From positions 1 through 62,783 of the forward strand of contig JAFUVQ010000020.1 in the NCBI GenBank assembly GCA_017477505.1: 62,783 nt of DNA. The letters run 5' to 3'. Under the pieces are notes generated by a model, which was not told the origin of the DNA, searched no databases, and worked only from the letters and a program-made list of their open reading frames with translations. Origin of the DNA: Eubacterium sp. (GTDB lineage Bacteria; Bacillota; Clostridia; Lachnospirales; Lachnospiraceae). Positions 48,713 through 57,485 of the stretch are shown here, in pieces (the first letter of the stretch is position 1; every line of letters begins with the position of its first letter). A program made the position numbers and the translations under genes.

Positions 48713-49897
48713 TTATACAATTTCCAGCGCTTTCCTGAACAGAGGGATGGCTTTCTCTATAGTTTCTGTCTGAACACAGTAGGATATTCTGAAATGTCCT
48801 GGGCATTCGAATGAGTCTCCCGGTACTATAATGAGACCGAGCTCTCTGGCTGCCTTCCAGCAGAATTCATTGGCATCAGGAATTGGTGACTGAGGGAACA
48901 TATAGAAGGTTCCGCCCGGCTTAACGCAGCTGTAGCCCATTTCCGTGAGTGCATCATAGAGGAGCTTTGCATTTGTCTCATAAACCGAAAGATCACTGGT
49001 TTCGTCGATAACGGCAGCAACTGCCTGCATGATTATCGAAGGCGGGCAGTTATGTCCTGTGAAACGGGATATCTGACCGCACATCGGAACGATGAGTTCG
49101 GCGTCCTTTGCCTTGGGATTTACAGCTACATATCCGAGTCTCTCTCCGGGGATGGAGAGGGATTTGCTGTAGGAGTAGCAGCTGATGGAATTATCATAAT
49201 ATTTGGTTATATACGGTGAATCTGTTCCCTCGAATACAATCTCTCTGTATGGTTCATCGGAAATGAGGAAGATTTCATGACCGTACTCTTTTTCCTTTTC
49301 GGTAAGTATGGCAGCCAGTTTTTTGATAGTTTCCGTAGTGTAAACAATTCCCGAAGGGTTGTTCGGAGAATTGAGGAGTACTGCCATTACCTTTTCATTC
49401 ATCATTTCCTCAAATTTCTCAAAATTAATCTGAAATGAAGTGATATCTGCAGGAACAACCTTAAGTGCCGGACCGCAGCCTGTAACATACGGTATATATT
49501 CAGGGAAATATGGAGCAAATGTAATTATCTCATCTCCTTCGGCGGCAACGCATCTTATGGCATGTGCGAGAGCGCCTGCAGCACCTGTTGTAGGGAATAT
49601 ATGAGCTGCGGTATAGTTCATGCCGAATCTTCTGTTCAGAGAATCGGCAACAGTTTCACGGAAACTCATAAGCCCGAGAGTAGGGCTGTAACCGTGAAGC
49701 TTCACCGGGTCGCCTTCGGAAAGAAGTTTCTCCATTGCATCAGTAAAATTCTGCGGTGCAGGAACGGAAGGGTTTCCTATTGAAAAATTAAGAACACTGT
49801 CAGGACCCATCTCGGCTGCTCTTTTCATACTGTAGTCAAAAAAATCTCTTATAACAGACGTCCTGCCTGTCATTTCTTTATAGAATTCCGATATCAT
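48713..49897 (-). CDS. Pyridoxal-phosphate aminotransferase, class I/II
   Basis: 394 residues. The PLP lysine is in SYSKSLSIPGERLGY; FSIGNPSVPAP, TTGAAGALAHA, NSPNNPSGIVY and ISDEPYREI are the family motifs. It differs from the AlaA-like enzyme at 31.5 kb. Amino donor and acceptor cannot be told from sequence. It is monocistronic between a 260-base gap and the malQ promoter. Confidence 0.9.
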   Translation of the reverse strand: MISEFYKEMTGRTSVIRDFFDYSMKRAAEMGPDSVLNFSIGNPSVPAPQNFTDAMEKLLSEGDPVKLHGYSPTLGLMSFRETVADSLNRRFGMNYTAAHIFPTTGAAGALAHAIRCVAAEGDEIITFAPYFPEYIPYVTGCGPALKVVPADITSFQINFEKFEEMMNEKVMAVLLNSPNNPSGIVYTTETIKKLAAILTEKEKEYGHEIFLISDEPYREIVFEGTDSPYITKYYDNSISCYSYSKSLSIPGERLGYVAVNPKAKDAELIVPMCGQISRFTGHNCPPSIIMQAVAAVIDETSDLSVYETNAKLLYDALTEMGYSCVKPGGTFYMFPQSPIPDANEFCWKAARELGLIIVPGDSFECPGHFRISYCVQTETIEKAIPLFRKALEIV

Positions 49898-50024
49898 TTA
49901 TGTACTCCTTTGCTATATGAAATAATTTTTTTGTAAACATCGTCATTAATATGTGAAAACACTGCTATTTGCTGGGTTTACCACAACGATAGTTATACCA
50001 TATTTGACACATTAGTCCAATAGT

Positions 50025-50071
50025 AATCTTTTGCGGACATGTACCGGCAATCTTTTGCAGGCATACACCGG
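50025..50071 (+). repeat. Imperfect tandem repeat, two 23-base copies at 24-base spacing
   Basis: Copies at 50025-50047 and 50049-50071 begin AATCTTTTGC and end ACCGG. They match at 19 of 23 positions and all differences are transitions. They lie in the 260-base gap between the aminotransferase and rsmA, downstream of a TTGACA (50004-50009). Role unknown. Confidence 0.6.
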
Positions 50072-50159
50072 GCGTATATAAGACAGTATTCGATAGTTAG
50101 TGCAATTATATCTGAAATATGGTAAAGTATTACCAAGTATGCGTAGGATGGATTAAGCT

Positions 50160-51017
50160 GTGAAGAGAGAAGATATGCTGAGTAACCCCAGGGTTACCAT
50201 TGATGCAATTAAAAAATACAATTTTACATTTCAGAAGAAATTCGGACAGAATTTTCTGATAGATGATCATGTGATCGGCAAGATAATTGCTGCTGCGGAG
50301 ATCACGAAAGAGGATACTGTTCTGGAGATAGGACCCGGTATGGGCAATCTTACCCAGCATCTCGCTGAAAATGCGGGAAAGGTTTATGCAGTGGAGATTG
50401 ATAAGAAGCTTATTCCTATACTTCATGAGACACTTTCCTCATATGAAAATGTAGAGATTATAGAAGGCGATATCCTGAAGACTGATATCGGTGCGCTGAC
50501 TGAAGGAAGGAAACTCAAGATAGTTGCGAACCTTCCATACTACATTACCACGCCGATCATAATGAGTCTTTTGGAGGGGCATGTTCCTGCCGAATCCATT
50601 ACAGTAATGGTTCAGAAGGAAGTGGCAGAAAGGATGGCAGCAGGACCGGGAACTAAAGATTACGGGGCTATTTCCCTGGCGGTTCAGTATTATTCGGAAC
50701 CGTACCTGGCTGCAAATGTACCGCCGAACTGTTTCATACCGAGACCTGTGGTAGGGTCTGCTGTGATCAGAATGAAGATACACGAAAAACCGCCGGTTCA
50801 GGTGAAGGACGAAAAGTTCATGTTCAAACTGATAAAAGCTTCCTTCGGTGAACGCCGCAAAACTCTTCAGAACGGGATTTACAATTTCCCTGAGCTGGAT
50901 ATATCCAAGGAGGCAGTTGCTGATGCCCTTAACAAAGTGGGGCTTGACGAAAGAATACGTGGGGAGAAGCTTACTCTTGAGGAGTTTGCCCGCCTTTCGG
51001 ACATATTGGGGAGATAG
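50160..51017 (+). CDS. rsmA: 16S rRNA dimethyladenosine transferase
   Basis: 285 residues from a GTG at 50160; an ATG at 50175 is the alternative start. FGQNFLIDDHV, VLEIGPGMGNLTQHL (SAM site), NLPYYITTPI (catalytic NLPY) and FGERRKTLQN are the KsgA/RsmA motifs. It dimethylates two adenines in the 3' hairpin of 16S rRNA. It starts a run of RNA-related genes. Confidence 0.95.
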   Translation: MKREDMLSNPRVTIDAIKKYNFTFQKKFGQNFLIDDHVIGKIIAAAEITKEDTVLEIGPGMGNLTQHLAENAGKVYAVEIDKKLIPILHETLSSYENVEIIEGDILKTDIGALTEGRKLKIVANLPYYITTPIIMSLLEGHVPAESITVMVQKEVAERMAAGPGTKDYGAISLAVQYYSEPYLAANVPPNCFIPRPVVGSAVIRMKIHEKPPVQVKDEKFMFKLIKASFGERRKTLQNGIYNFPELDISKEAVADALNKVGLDERIRGEKLTLEEFARLSDILGR

Positions 51018-51058
51018 AAAATGAACGCTTCTGCGTTCGGTAATATCGGGAAATCAAC

Positions 51059-51544
51059 ATGACACAGGACGAGAAATATATGCGTGAGGCTCTGCGCCTT
51101 GCAAAAAAAGCATACGCTTACGGTGATGTTCCCATAGGGTGCGTCATAGTTTATGAAGGGCGAATCATCGCCCGGGGCTACAATCGAAGAAATAAAGATA
51201 AGACCACTCTCGCTCATGCGGAGATACTTGCTATCAGAAAGGCGTCAAAGGTTATCGGTGATTGGCGGCTGGAGGAATGTACGATGTACGTGACACTGGA
51301 ACCCTGCCAGATGTGTGCCGGAGCTATAATTCAGGCCCGTATCCCCAAAGTTGTGATAGGGTGCATGAATCCTAAGGCGGGCTGTGCGGGATCGGTCATC
51401 AATATTCTGGAAATGGATGGATTTAATCATAAGGCTGAGGTGGAAAGAGGAGTTTTAGAAGAAGAGTGCAGTGTTCTGCTCAAATCATTTTTCACCGAAC
51501 TCAGAGAGAAGAACGCAATTAAGAAAAGCAAAGGGGAGGACTGA
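51059..51544 (+). CDS. tadA: tRNA-specific adenosine deaminase
   Basis: 161 residues. Zinc and catalytic residues: His53 and Glu55 in HAEILAI, Cys83 and Cys86 in EPCQMCAGA. It converts the wobble adenosine to inosine in tRNA-Arg(ACG). A six-base-pair hairpin (51023-51038) lies in the short gap after rsmA. The GH2 gene starts two bases after its stop. Confidence 0.94.
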   Translation: MTQDEKYMREALRLAKKAYAYGDVPIGCVIVYEGRIIARGYNRRNKDKTTLAHAEILAIRKASKVIGDWRLEECTMYVTLEPCQMCAGAIIQARIPKVVIGCMNPKAGCAGSVINILEMDGFNHKAEVERGVLEEECSVLLKSFFTELREKNAIKKSKGED

Positions 51545-51546
51545 AA

Positions 51547-54039
51547 ATGACTGAAAGGATTTACCTGAATGATGGATGGGGATTTACAAAGGAATATACG
51601 GAGGAGCTTCTCGGCGATAAATACAGCGGAAAGCTTGAAGAGGTCAGACTTCCGCATACAGTAGTGGAAACTCCGTACAATTATTTTGATGAGAGCATTT
51701 ATCAGATGGTGAGCGGCTACAGGAGAGTACTCCGGGCACCAAAGGAGTGGAAGGATAAGTCAGTACTTCTTACTGTTGAGGCTGCCGGACATTATGCAGA
51801 GGTTTATCTGAATGGTGAAATGGTCAAAAGTCATGCCAATGGTTACACAGCTTTTACCGTTGATCTTGCCGATAAGCTTATTATAGGTAAAGACAATGTG
51901 ATAGTCATTAAGGTCGACAGCCGTGAAAGTCTCAATATCCCTCCATTTGGATATGTTATTGACTATATGACCTACGGAGGTATCTACAGAGAGGTTTATC
52001 TTGATATCAAAGAGAAGACATACATCAGTGATTTATTCATTAAGCCTTTGATTCCGGATGAGGAGCTGCTTCCGGGTGAAGGGGCTGACGGCGGTAAGAT
52101 GAAGGAAAGACTGAAGAACTTTACATTTACCGGCAAAATTGATTTTGATATTACATTCTCGGAGATAACCGAGGAGGATGTAAATAATTATATTTATAAA
52201 TTGAACCAGGCAGTTTATACCGTAAATCAGGATGGAAGCTTAGGTGAGGAGATACACAAATATTCTGCCGATGTAAAACCGGTTCCGGGTACGGGCGCAG
52301 TTATGAACGGCAGCTTTGAAGTTAAGGGGGTCAGTCTTTGGGATGTTACTTCTCCTAAACTTTACTGCCTTGTCACCCGCCTTATGTCTGGTGACAGACT
52401 GATCGATGAAAGACGTGATAAGTTCGGATGGAGAAAGGCTGATTTCAGAAGGGATGGCTTCTTCCTGAACGGGCGTAAGCTTAAGATAAGAGGACTCAAT
52501 CGCCATCAGAGCTTCCCATATGTGGGTTATGCCGCTCCCGAAAGCCTTCAGAGAAATGATGCTGATATAATGAAGTTTGAGCTGGGACTCAATGCGGCCA
52601 GGACTTCACATTATCCGCAGTCACATTATTTTGTTGATGAATGTGACCGTATAGGTCTTATGGTATTTACCGAACTTCCGGGCTGGCAGCATATAGGTGA
52701 TGATGCCTGGAAGGAACAGGCCGTTGTCAATCTGGAGGAGATGATCAAAGAGTACAGGAATCACACTTCGATAATTCTCTGGGGAGTTCGTATAAATGAA
52801 TCCCAGGATGATGATGAATTATATACCAGAACAAATGCGGTTGCCAGGAGGCTTGATCCTACAAGACCTACAGGAGGCGTAAGATTCCTTAAGAAGAGTC
52901 ATCTTCTGGAAGATGTTTATACATATAATGATTTTGTTCATACAGGAAAGAATCAGGGCGTTGATAAGAAGAGTGCGGTTACTCCGAATATGGAGAAGCC
53001 TTATCTGGTAAGTGAGTATAACGGTCATATGTATCCAACAAAGGCATTTGATGATGAGGAACATAGACAGGAGCATGCACTCCGTCACGCAAATGTTCTT
53101 GATTCTGTAAATGAGAACAGGGACATCGCAGGCTCTTTCGGATGGTGTATGTTTGACTATAATACTCACAGGGATTTCGGCAGCGGCGACAGAATCTGCT
53201 ATCATGGTGTTATGGATATGTTCAGAAATCCAAAACTTGCAGCAGTGGTTTATGCGGTACATCAGACCAAAACACCTGTCCTTGAGGTGAGCTCCACATT
53301 TGATATAGGTGAGCATCCGGCAGGAAATAAAGGAAATCTGTACATTTTCACAAATGCCGACAGCGTTAAGATGTATAAAAATGATAAGTTCATCAAGGAA
53401 TATACTCATAAGGATTCACCTTACAAGAATCTCAGATACGCGCCTATACTTATCGATGACTATATAGGAACAGCTATAGAGGACAATGAGGATTTCTCTC
53501 CGAATCAGGCAAAGACGATCAAAGAGCTTCTTAACTATACAGCAAGGTATGGTCAGGATTATCCTCTCAACATGAAGGCCAAGATGGTGAAGGCTCTCAC
53601 GGTTTACCGTATGACATTTGACGATGCGGTTAAGCTTTACGGCAAATATGTCGGTGACTGGGGCGGAGCAGCAACTACATTTAAATTCGAAGCCATCAAG
53701 GACGGACAGGTTGTAAAGACTGTGACGAAGTCTGCGGTTACTAAGCTTCACATCGATGCAAAAGTTTCAAAGACGGTTCTTTCGGAAACAAGTACTTATG
53801 ATGCGGCTCTGGTCCGTGTTACGGTAAAGGATGAGTTTGGAAATGTGGTTCCTTTCTATAATGAGCCTGTTGAGATAAGGACAGAGGGACCGGTTGAGGT
53901 CATCGGACCTTCATTTGCCATGATGCGCGGTGGAATGGGCGGAACCATGCTTCGTACAAGGGGAGAAAGGGGCACGGCAAGGCTGATACTCAAGTCTGCC
54001 CAGACAGAAGAACTAATCATAGATTTAGAGGTAAAATAA
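51547..54039 (+). CDS. Glycoside hydrolase family 2 protein (beta-galactosidase/glucuronidase-like)
   Basis: 830 residues with no signal peptide. Sugar-binding domain (about 20-180), immunoglobulin-like domain, then the barrel with LNRHQSFPYVGYA, acid/base Glu418 in WGVRINES and nucleophile Glu490 in LVSEYNGHMYP. C-terminal beta domains run from about 720 (VRVTVKDEFGNVVPFYNEPVEI). The sugar specificity is not determined. It is placed between tadA and a PrsW gene, touching both, so it is read in one transcript with a translation gene. Confidence 0.92.
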   Translation: MTERIYLNDGWGFTKEYTEELLGDKYSGKLEEVRLPHTVVETPYNYFDESIYQMVSGYRRVLRAPKEWKDKSVLLTVEAAGHYAEVYLNGEMVKSHANGYTAFTVDLADKLIIGKDNVIVIKVDSRESLNIPPFGYVIDYMTYGGIYREVYLDIKEKTYISDLFIKPLIPDEELLPGEGADGGKMKERLKNFTFTGKIDFDITFSEITEEDVNNYIYKLNQAVYTVNQDGSLGEEIHKYSADVKPVPGTGAVMNGSFEVKGVSLWDVTSPKLYCLVTRLMSGDRLIDERRDKFGWRKADFRRDGFFLNGRKLKIRGLNRHQSFPYVGYAAPESLQRNDADIMKFELGLNAARTSHYPQSHYFVDECDRIGLMVFTELPGWQHIGDDAWKEQAVVNLEEMIKEYRNHTSIILWGVRINESQDDDELYTRTNAVARRLDPTRPTGGVRFLKKSHLLEDVYTYNDFVHTGKNQGVDKKSAVTPNMEKPYLVSEYNGHMYPTKAFDDEEHRQEHALRHANVLDSVNENRDIAGSFGWCMFDYNTHRDFGSGDRICYHGVMDMFRNPKLAAVVYAVHQTKTPVLEVSSTFDIGEHPAGNKGNLYIFTNADSVKMYKNDKFIKEYTHKDSPYKNLRYAPILIDDYIGTAIEDNEDFSPNQAKTIKELLNYTARYGQDYPLNMKAKMVKALTVYRMTFDDAVKLYGKYVGDWGGAATTFKFEAIKDGQVVKTVTKSAVTKLHIDAKVSKTVLSETSTYDAALVRVTVKDEFGNVVPFYNEPVEIRTEGPVEVIGPSFAMMRGGMGGTMLRTRGERGTARLILKSAQTEELIIDLEVK

Positions 54040-55689
54040 ATGCAGATACTTTTAGGGCTTTCGATACTGCCCTCAATACTGATCATTTTCTACATAAGGA
54101 AAAAGGAATATCACGATAAAGAGCCTATGAAGCTGCTCCTTCTTCTCTTCGGACTGGGAGGCATACCCTGCGTTATAGGCGCAATGGTGATGGAGTTTCT
54201 GGGTGAAGCGATTCTCAACCTGGTGGTTCATCCGGGCGGTACATTTGTCACCTTGCTTTATCATATTCTTGATGCGTTTCTGGTAGTTGCACTTGCCGAG
54301 GAAGGCTGTAAATTCCTGGCAATGTATATTGCAACCTGGCACAATAAGGCATTTGATTACAAATATGATGCCATTATATATGCTGTTTTTACATCACTCG
54401 GATTTGCTACTATCGAGAATATAATGTATGTTTTTTCAGGCGGCGGAAGCTTAAGTACGGCTATAATGAGAGGAATTCTTTCAGTTCCGGGACATGCAGA
54501 GTTCGGTATCTTTATGGGATATTTCTACGGACTTGCAAAGATGTACCATGTAAAAGGACAGTACAAGCTGAGTACCAGGTATAAGTTCCTTTCGCTTCTG
54601 GTACCGATAGGACTTCATGGTTTCTATGATTGCTGTCTCTTCGTGGAGAATTGGTTTGCAACTATCATTTTCGTTATCTTTGTTATCGCTTTGGATATTA
54701 TGGCGGTTATCAGAGTCAATCGTTCCGCGAAAGAGGATGAATATCTTTTCACTCAGTTTGTTATGCAGAAGAATGGACGGCCGCTCAAACTTCAGGAAGG
54801 TTATCAGGTGGCTTACCTTGGCGGAGATTATACACAGGTCAAAAATCCGAATATGAATCTTTCCTCTATGGAAGGTATATCTGTTCTGAACCAGTCCGGT
54901 TTCAGTGTCAGCGGAAACAGACCACATCCACAGAATATGGGAATGGGAAGTCAGATGCATCAGGCTTATATGCAGCAGCAGTATATGCAGCAGCTTTCCC
55001 AGAACGGATATGCGGTATACAGAACACAGAATTACGGTGGTTACAGAATCGGAGGTTATCCGGGACAGCCGGCTTATCCGCAGATGGCGGGAAGACAGCC
55101 GGGTTATCCGCAGCAGGGATATCCACAGCAGGGCTACTATGGAAATGGTAATCAGGCCGGCTTTGGTCAGCAGGGTTATGGAAATGCTGTGAATAGAAAT
55201 AATCAGGCAGGTTATGCAGGGGCCGGTTACGGCCAACAGGCTTATGGAAACCCTGCTGTGAACCGCAATGCTCAGCCGGGCTATGGAAACGCTGCTGTGA
55301 ACCGTAACGTTCAGCCGGGTTACGGACAGCAGGGCTACGGTAATCCTGCCGGAAATCAGGCTGGTCAGCAGGGCGCATACAGACCGAATGCCCAGGGTGC
55401 ATATTCTTCTCAGAACAACGCTCAGCAGGGTTATGCCAATGCGGCCTATGGAAATATGCAGGGAGGCGCAGGTTACGGTCAGCAGAATGCCGCAAGATCA
55501 CGTTCTGGAACAGGAAGGACATTTGCACAGTTCGCACAGGATTCAATTCCGAGAACCATGGCGGCAATCGCACCTGCTCCACCGAGATTTGTATATTGTC
55601 CGAAATGCGGAGGTATCACGCCTGTCAGCTCATTTAACTGCAGAAACTGCGGAAAGCCGCTTAATCTCGGCGGTAATCAGGGCCGATAA
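54040..55689 (+). CDS. PrsW-like membrane protein with prion-like Q/G/Y tail and zinc ribbon
   Basis: 549 residues. The first about 235 are PrsW-like: [40 protein letters not shown] and GLHGFYD carry the conserved Glu and His residues of this intramembrane protease family. From about 285 to 495 there is a repetitive segment rich in Gln, Gly, Tyr, Asn and Ala (units such as [27 protein letters not shown]). The C-terminus (about 518-540) has a CPKC...CRNC zinc ribbon. It starts right after the GH2 stop. Substrate unknown. Confidence 0.85.
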   Translation: MQILLGLSILPSILIIFYIRKKEYHDKEPMKLLLLLFGLGGIPCVIGAMVMEFLGEAILNLVVHPGGTFVTLLYHILDAFLVVALAEEGCKFLAMYIATWHNKAFDYKYDAIIYAVFTSLGFATIENIMYVFSGGGSLSTAIMRGILSVPGHAEFGIFMGYFYGLAKMYHVKGQYKLSTRYKFLSLLVPIGLHGFYDCCLFVENWFATIIFVIFVIALDIMAVIRVNRSAKEDEYLFTQFVMQKNGRPLKLQEGYQVAYLGGDYTQVKNPNMNLSSMEGISVLNQSGFSVSGNRPHPQNMGMGSQMHQAYMQQQYMQQLSQNGYAVYRTQNYGGYRIGGYPGQPAYPQMAGRQPGYPQQGYPQQGYYGNGNQAGFGQQGYGNAVNRNNQAGYAGAGYGQQAYGNPAVNRNAQPGYGNAAVNRNVQPGYGQQGYGNPAGNQAGQQGAYRPNAQGAYSSQNNAQQGYANAAYGNMQGGAGYGQQNAARSRSGTGRTFAQFAQDSIPRTMAAIAPAPPRFVYCPKCGGITPVSSFNCRNCGKPLNLGGNQGR

Positions 55690-55755
55690 TAAAGTAAGAA
55701 ATCTTTGGATATTTAAGCAGGAGATTCGTCAGGATTTCCTGCTATATAAAAAAAC

Positions 55756-55784
55756 TTGAAAAATACAGAGTGTTATCATATAAT
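55756..55784 (+). promoter_or_regulatory. Promoter of the SRP RNA gene
   Basis: TTGAAA (55756-55761), 17-base spacer, consensus TATAAT (55779-55784), placing the transcription start at about 55791-55793. Confidence 0.78.
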
Positions 55785-55791
55785 GTCACTT

Positions 55792-56053
55792 GCGCAGCCG
55801 GGGAGATAGCGGTGCCCTGTACCTGCAATCCGCTACAGCAGGGGTGATGGTCAGCCTAGAATCGTTCTTTGTGGTGCTGGCTCTGGTAAGTGATGTTGAC
55901 GTTTTGGTCTTACGCGACGGGAACCTGTGAACCGTGTCAGGTTGGGAACAAAGCAGCACTAAGCAGGACCTTCCGTGTGCCGTGAGGGTGCCGGAACAGA
56001 GTTAACTGCCAGAGTAACGGCCATGAAGGCTTTGCGAAGCTGACCGCGCTTTT
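55792..56053 (+). ncRNA. ffs: Signal recognition particle RNA, large Gram-positive type
   Basis: About 260 bases. The 5' part GGTGCCCTGTACCTGCAATC...GCAGGGG resembles the Alu-domain helices of large bacterial SRP RNAs. The 3' half has the domain IV core GTGTCAGGTTGGGAACAAAG followed by CAGCACTAAG, with the GGAA tetraloop. In most species that loop is closed by TCC/GGA; here TTG/CAA replaces it with pairing kept. GTGTGCCGTGAGGGTGCC follows, and CGCGC before a T7 run ends it. A strong promoter lies just upstream. It occupies the only gap over 300 bases without a protein gene (55690-56225). Confidence 0.88.
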
Positions 56054-56225
56054 TTTGTACAGTAAATGAGTTCGGTGACAGCGGCGGGGGGCGCGGTGCT
56101 CTGAACAGTTTATTCCTTGCATTTTTCATACATAAGTGTTATCATGACATGGTATGAACATGTCATGTGTTTATGAAGGTAAGGTATATAGTTACATATA
56201 GATTTTTTATAAGGGGCAGGGGGAC

Positions 56226-56816
56226 ATGAATTACTCAGAGGTTATAGACTTCGTAAAAAAGAAGACTGCCGAGAATAACAGACCGGCAAATTATCCCTTC
56301 AGAAGCCGTTTTGAACATACCATGAGGGTGTACAGATGGGCCATCAGGCTTCAGGCGAAGCTGGGTGGAAATCTGGATGTCATAGTACTTGCGGCTCTGC
56401 TGCATGATGTAGGCTGGGATGAAGAAAGAGATCATGCTGAACTTAGCGCCGAGATAGCAGTTGAGTATCTCGACAGTATAGGCATGGATCCTGATACTAT
56501 CACTAAGGTCGGTGAGATCATTATGTTCCATGAGGATAAGGATTCCGAGAGGGACTTTTCACTTGAGGCCAAGATAGTTATGGATGCGGACCTTCTAGAT
56601 GAGGTCGGAGCTATTGAAGTTCTCTGGGATGCCATGGCAGCAGCCGGCATGGAAGAGCCGAGCTACAAGAAGGCATATTACAGGATTAAGGAGTATTACA
56701 GGACTAACAAGCCTAAGATCAAGAGATGTAAGACCGATCCTGCAAGAACTGAGTATGCAAAGCGCATGCAGCTTTTAGAAAGTTATATATATCAGCTCGA
56801 GAGAGAGCTGTTTTAA
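56226..56816 (+). CDS. HD domain phosphohydrolase
   Basis: 196 residues. RFEHTMRVYRWA (His31), LLHDVGWD (His60-Asp61) and a later VMDADLLDEVG give the metal-binding HD pattern. Such small HD proteins hydrolyse nucleotides or phosphodiesters; the substrate is unknown. It starts about 170 bases after the SRP RNA and is followed after 15 bases by a small membrane-anchored protein. Confidence 0.88.
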   Translation: MNYSEVIDFVKKKTAENNRPANYPFRSRFEHTMRVYRWAIRLQAKLGGNLDVIVLAALLHDVGWDEERDHAELSAEIAVEYLDSIGMDPDTITKVGEIIMFHEDKDSERDFSLEAKIVMDADLLDEVGAIEVLWDAMAAAGMEEPSYKKAYYRIKEYYRTNKPKIKRCKTDPARTEYAKRMQLLESYIYQLERELF

Positions 56817-56831
56817 GGAGGTTTTAAAAAA

Positions 56832-57338
56832 ATGGGCGGAAAAAATGCAGGTAATAAGGTATTAAAAGTACTTTTAGGTATAGTTATTGTTGCCGGAATA
56901 TGTGTCGGAATATTCTTTGCATTACCGGCAAGTATTAAGTACAACCTTGTTCAGTTCTATCAGGAGACCTTTAAGAAGGATGAGGCAAAGGTTATGCATG
57001 AAACCCAGAAACTTATGGTTCCGGGAACTCAGGTTACTTTCAAGAGAATGCTTGAAGCTAATTTTAAGAGTACAAACTGGCATGTTGAAACTTTGGCAGA
57101 AGGCTCTTCATATGTAGTAAAGGGTGGCGGATATAAGGGTGATATCTCATATCCTAAGGAAGACGGAACAAACAATTATCATCATACCAACTGCAGTGTA
57201 ATGTATATCTTCACAGTTGATATTAATGCAGATGGTTCTCAGAAGGTAAGAAACTGGAGCCTTGAGATAGATGGAATTTTAGTATCTGAATATGAGAAAA
57301 CAACATCAGCAAAGACACTTGCTGCAAAGACAAACTAG
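56832..57338 (+). CDS. Hypothetical membrane-anchored protein
   Basis: 168 residues: one N-terminal membrane segment (about 11-30, VLLGIVIVAGICVGIFFALP), then an extracellular domain with several strands (SSYVVKGGGYKG, MYIFTVDINADGSQKVRNWSLEIDG). No family recognised. AAGGAGG lies just before the ATG. It is transcribed with the HD gene and ends at a strong terminator. Confidence 0.72.
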   Translation: MGGKNAGNKVLKVLLGIVIVAGICVGIFFALPASIKYNLVQFYQETFKKDEAKVMHETQKLMVPGTQVTFKRMLEANFKSTNWHVETLAEGSSYVVKGGGYKGDISYPKEDGTNNYHHTNCSVMYIFTVDINADGSQKVRNWSLEIDGILVSEYEKTTSAKTLAAKTN

Positions 57339-57352
57339 TTTTTGACTATAGT

Positions 57353-57381
57353 GGGAGGGCGGAAGCGTCCTCCCTTTTCTT
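57353..57381 (+). terminator. Rho-independent terminator
   Basis: GGGAGG (57353-57358) pairs with CCTCCC (57369-57374), extended inward by a G-T pair and two G-C pairs around a GAAG loop. TTTTCTTTTG follows. Confidence 0.85.
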
Positions 57382-57391
57382 TTGTCGCAGA

Positions 57392-57463
57392 GCCGCCATA
57401 TGGAATTTGGTCGGCTTATGCCGACCGGTGGCCCGCGGACGAGTAGAGCTTATACCCTACTCG
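57392..57463 (+). promoter_or_regulatory. Structured leader upstream of mnmA
   Basis: GCCGCC (57392-57397) can pair with GGTGGC (57427-57432), enclosing the perfect hairpin GGTCGGC-TTAT-GCCGACC (57409-57426). A second hairpin, CGAGTAG/CTACTCG (57440-57446 with 57457-57463), follows. Neither is followed by a T run. No clear promoter was found between the terminator and mnmA. It may be a regulatory leader or a processed structure. Confidence 0.45.
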
Positions 57464-57485
57464 ATGTGTAAAAGGAGTACTTTAT

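Noticed and set aside
49898-50159. tRNA or riboswitch in the 260-base gap before rsmA
   Set aside because: No cloverleaf or known riboswitch core could be found; only the tandem repeat stands out.
51023-51038. GAACGC-TTCT-GCGTTC between rsmA and tadA as a further array member
   Set aside because: A four-base loop without the GNA form; probably an ordinary small intergenic hairpin.
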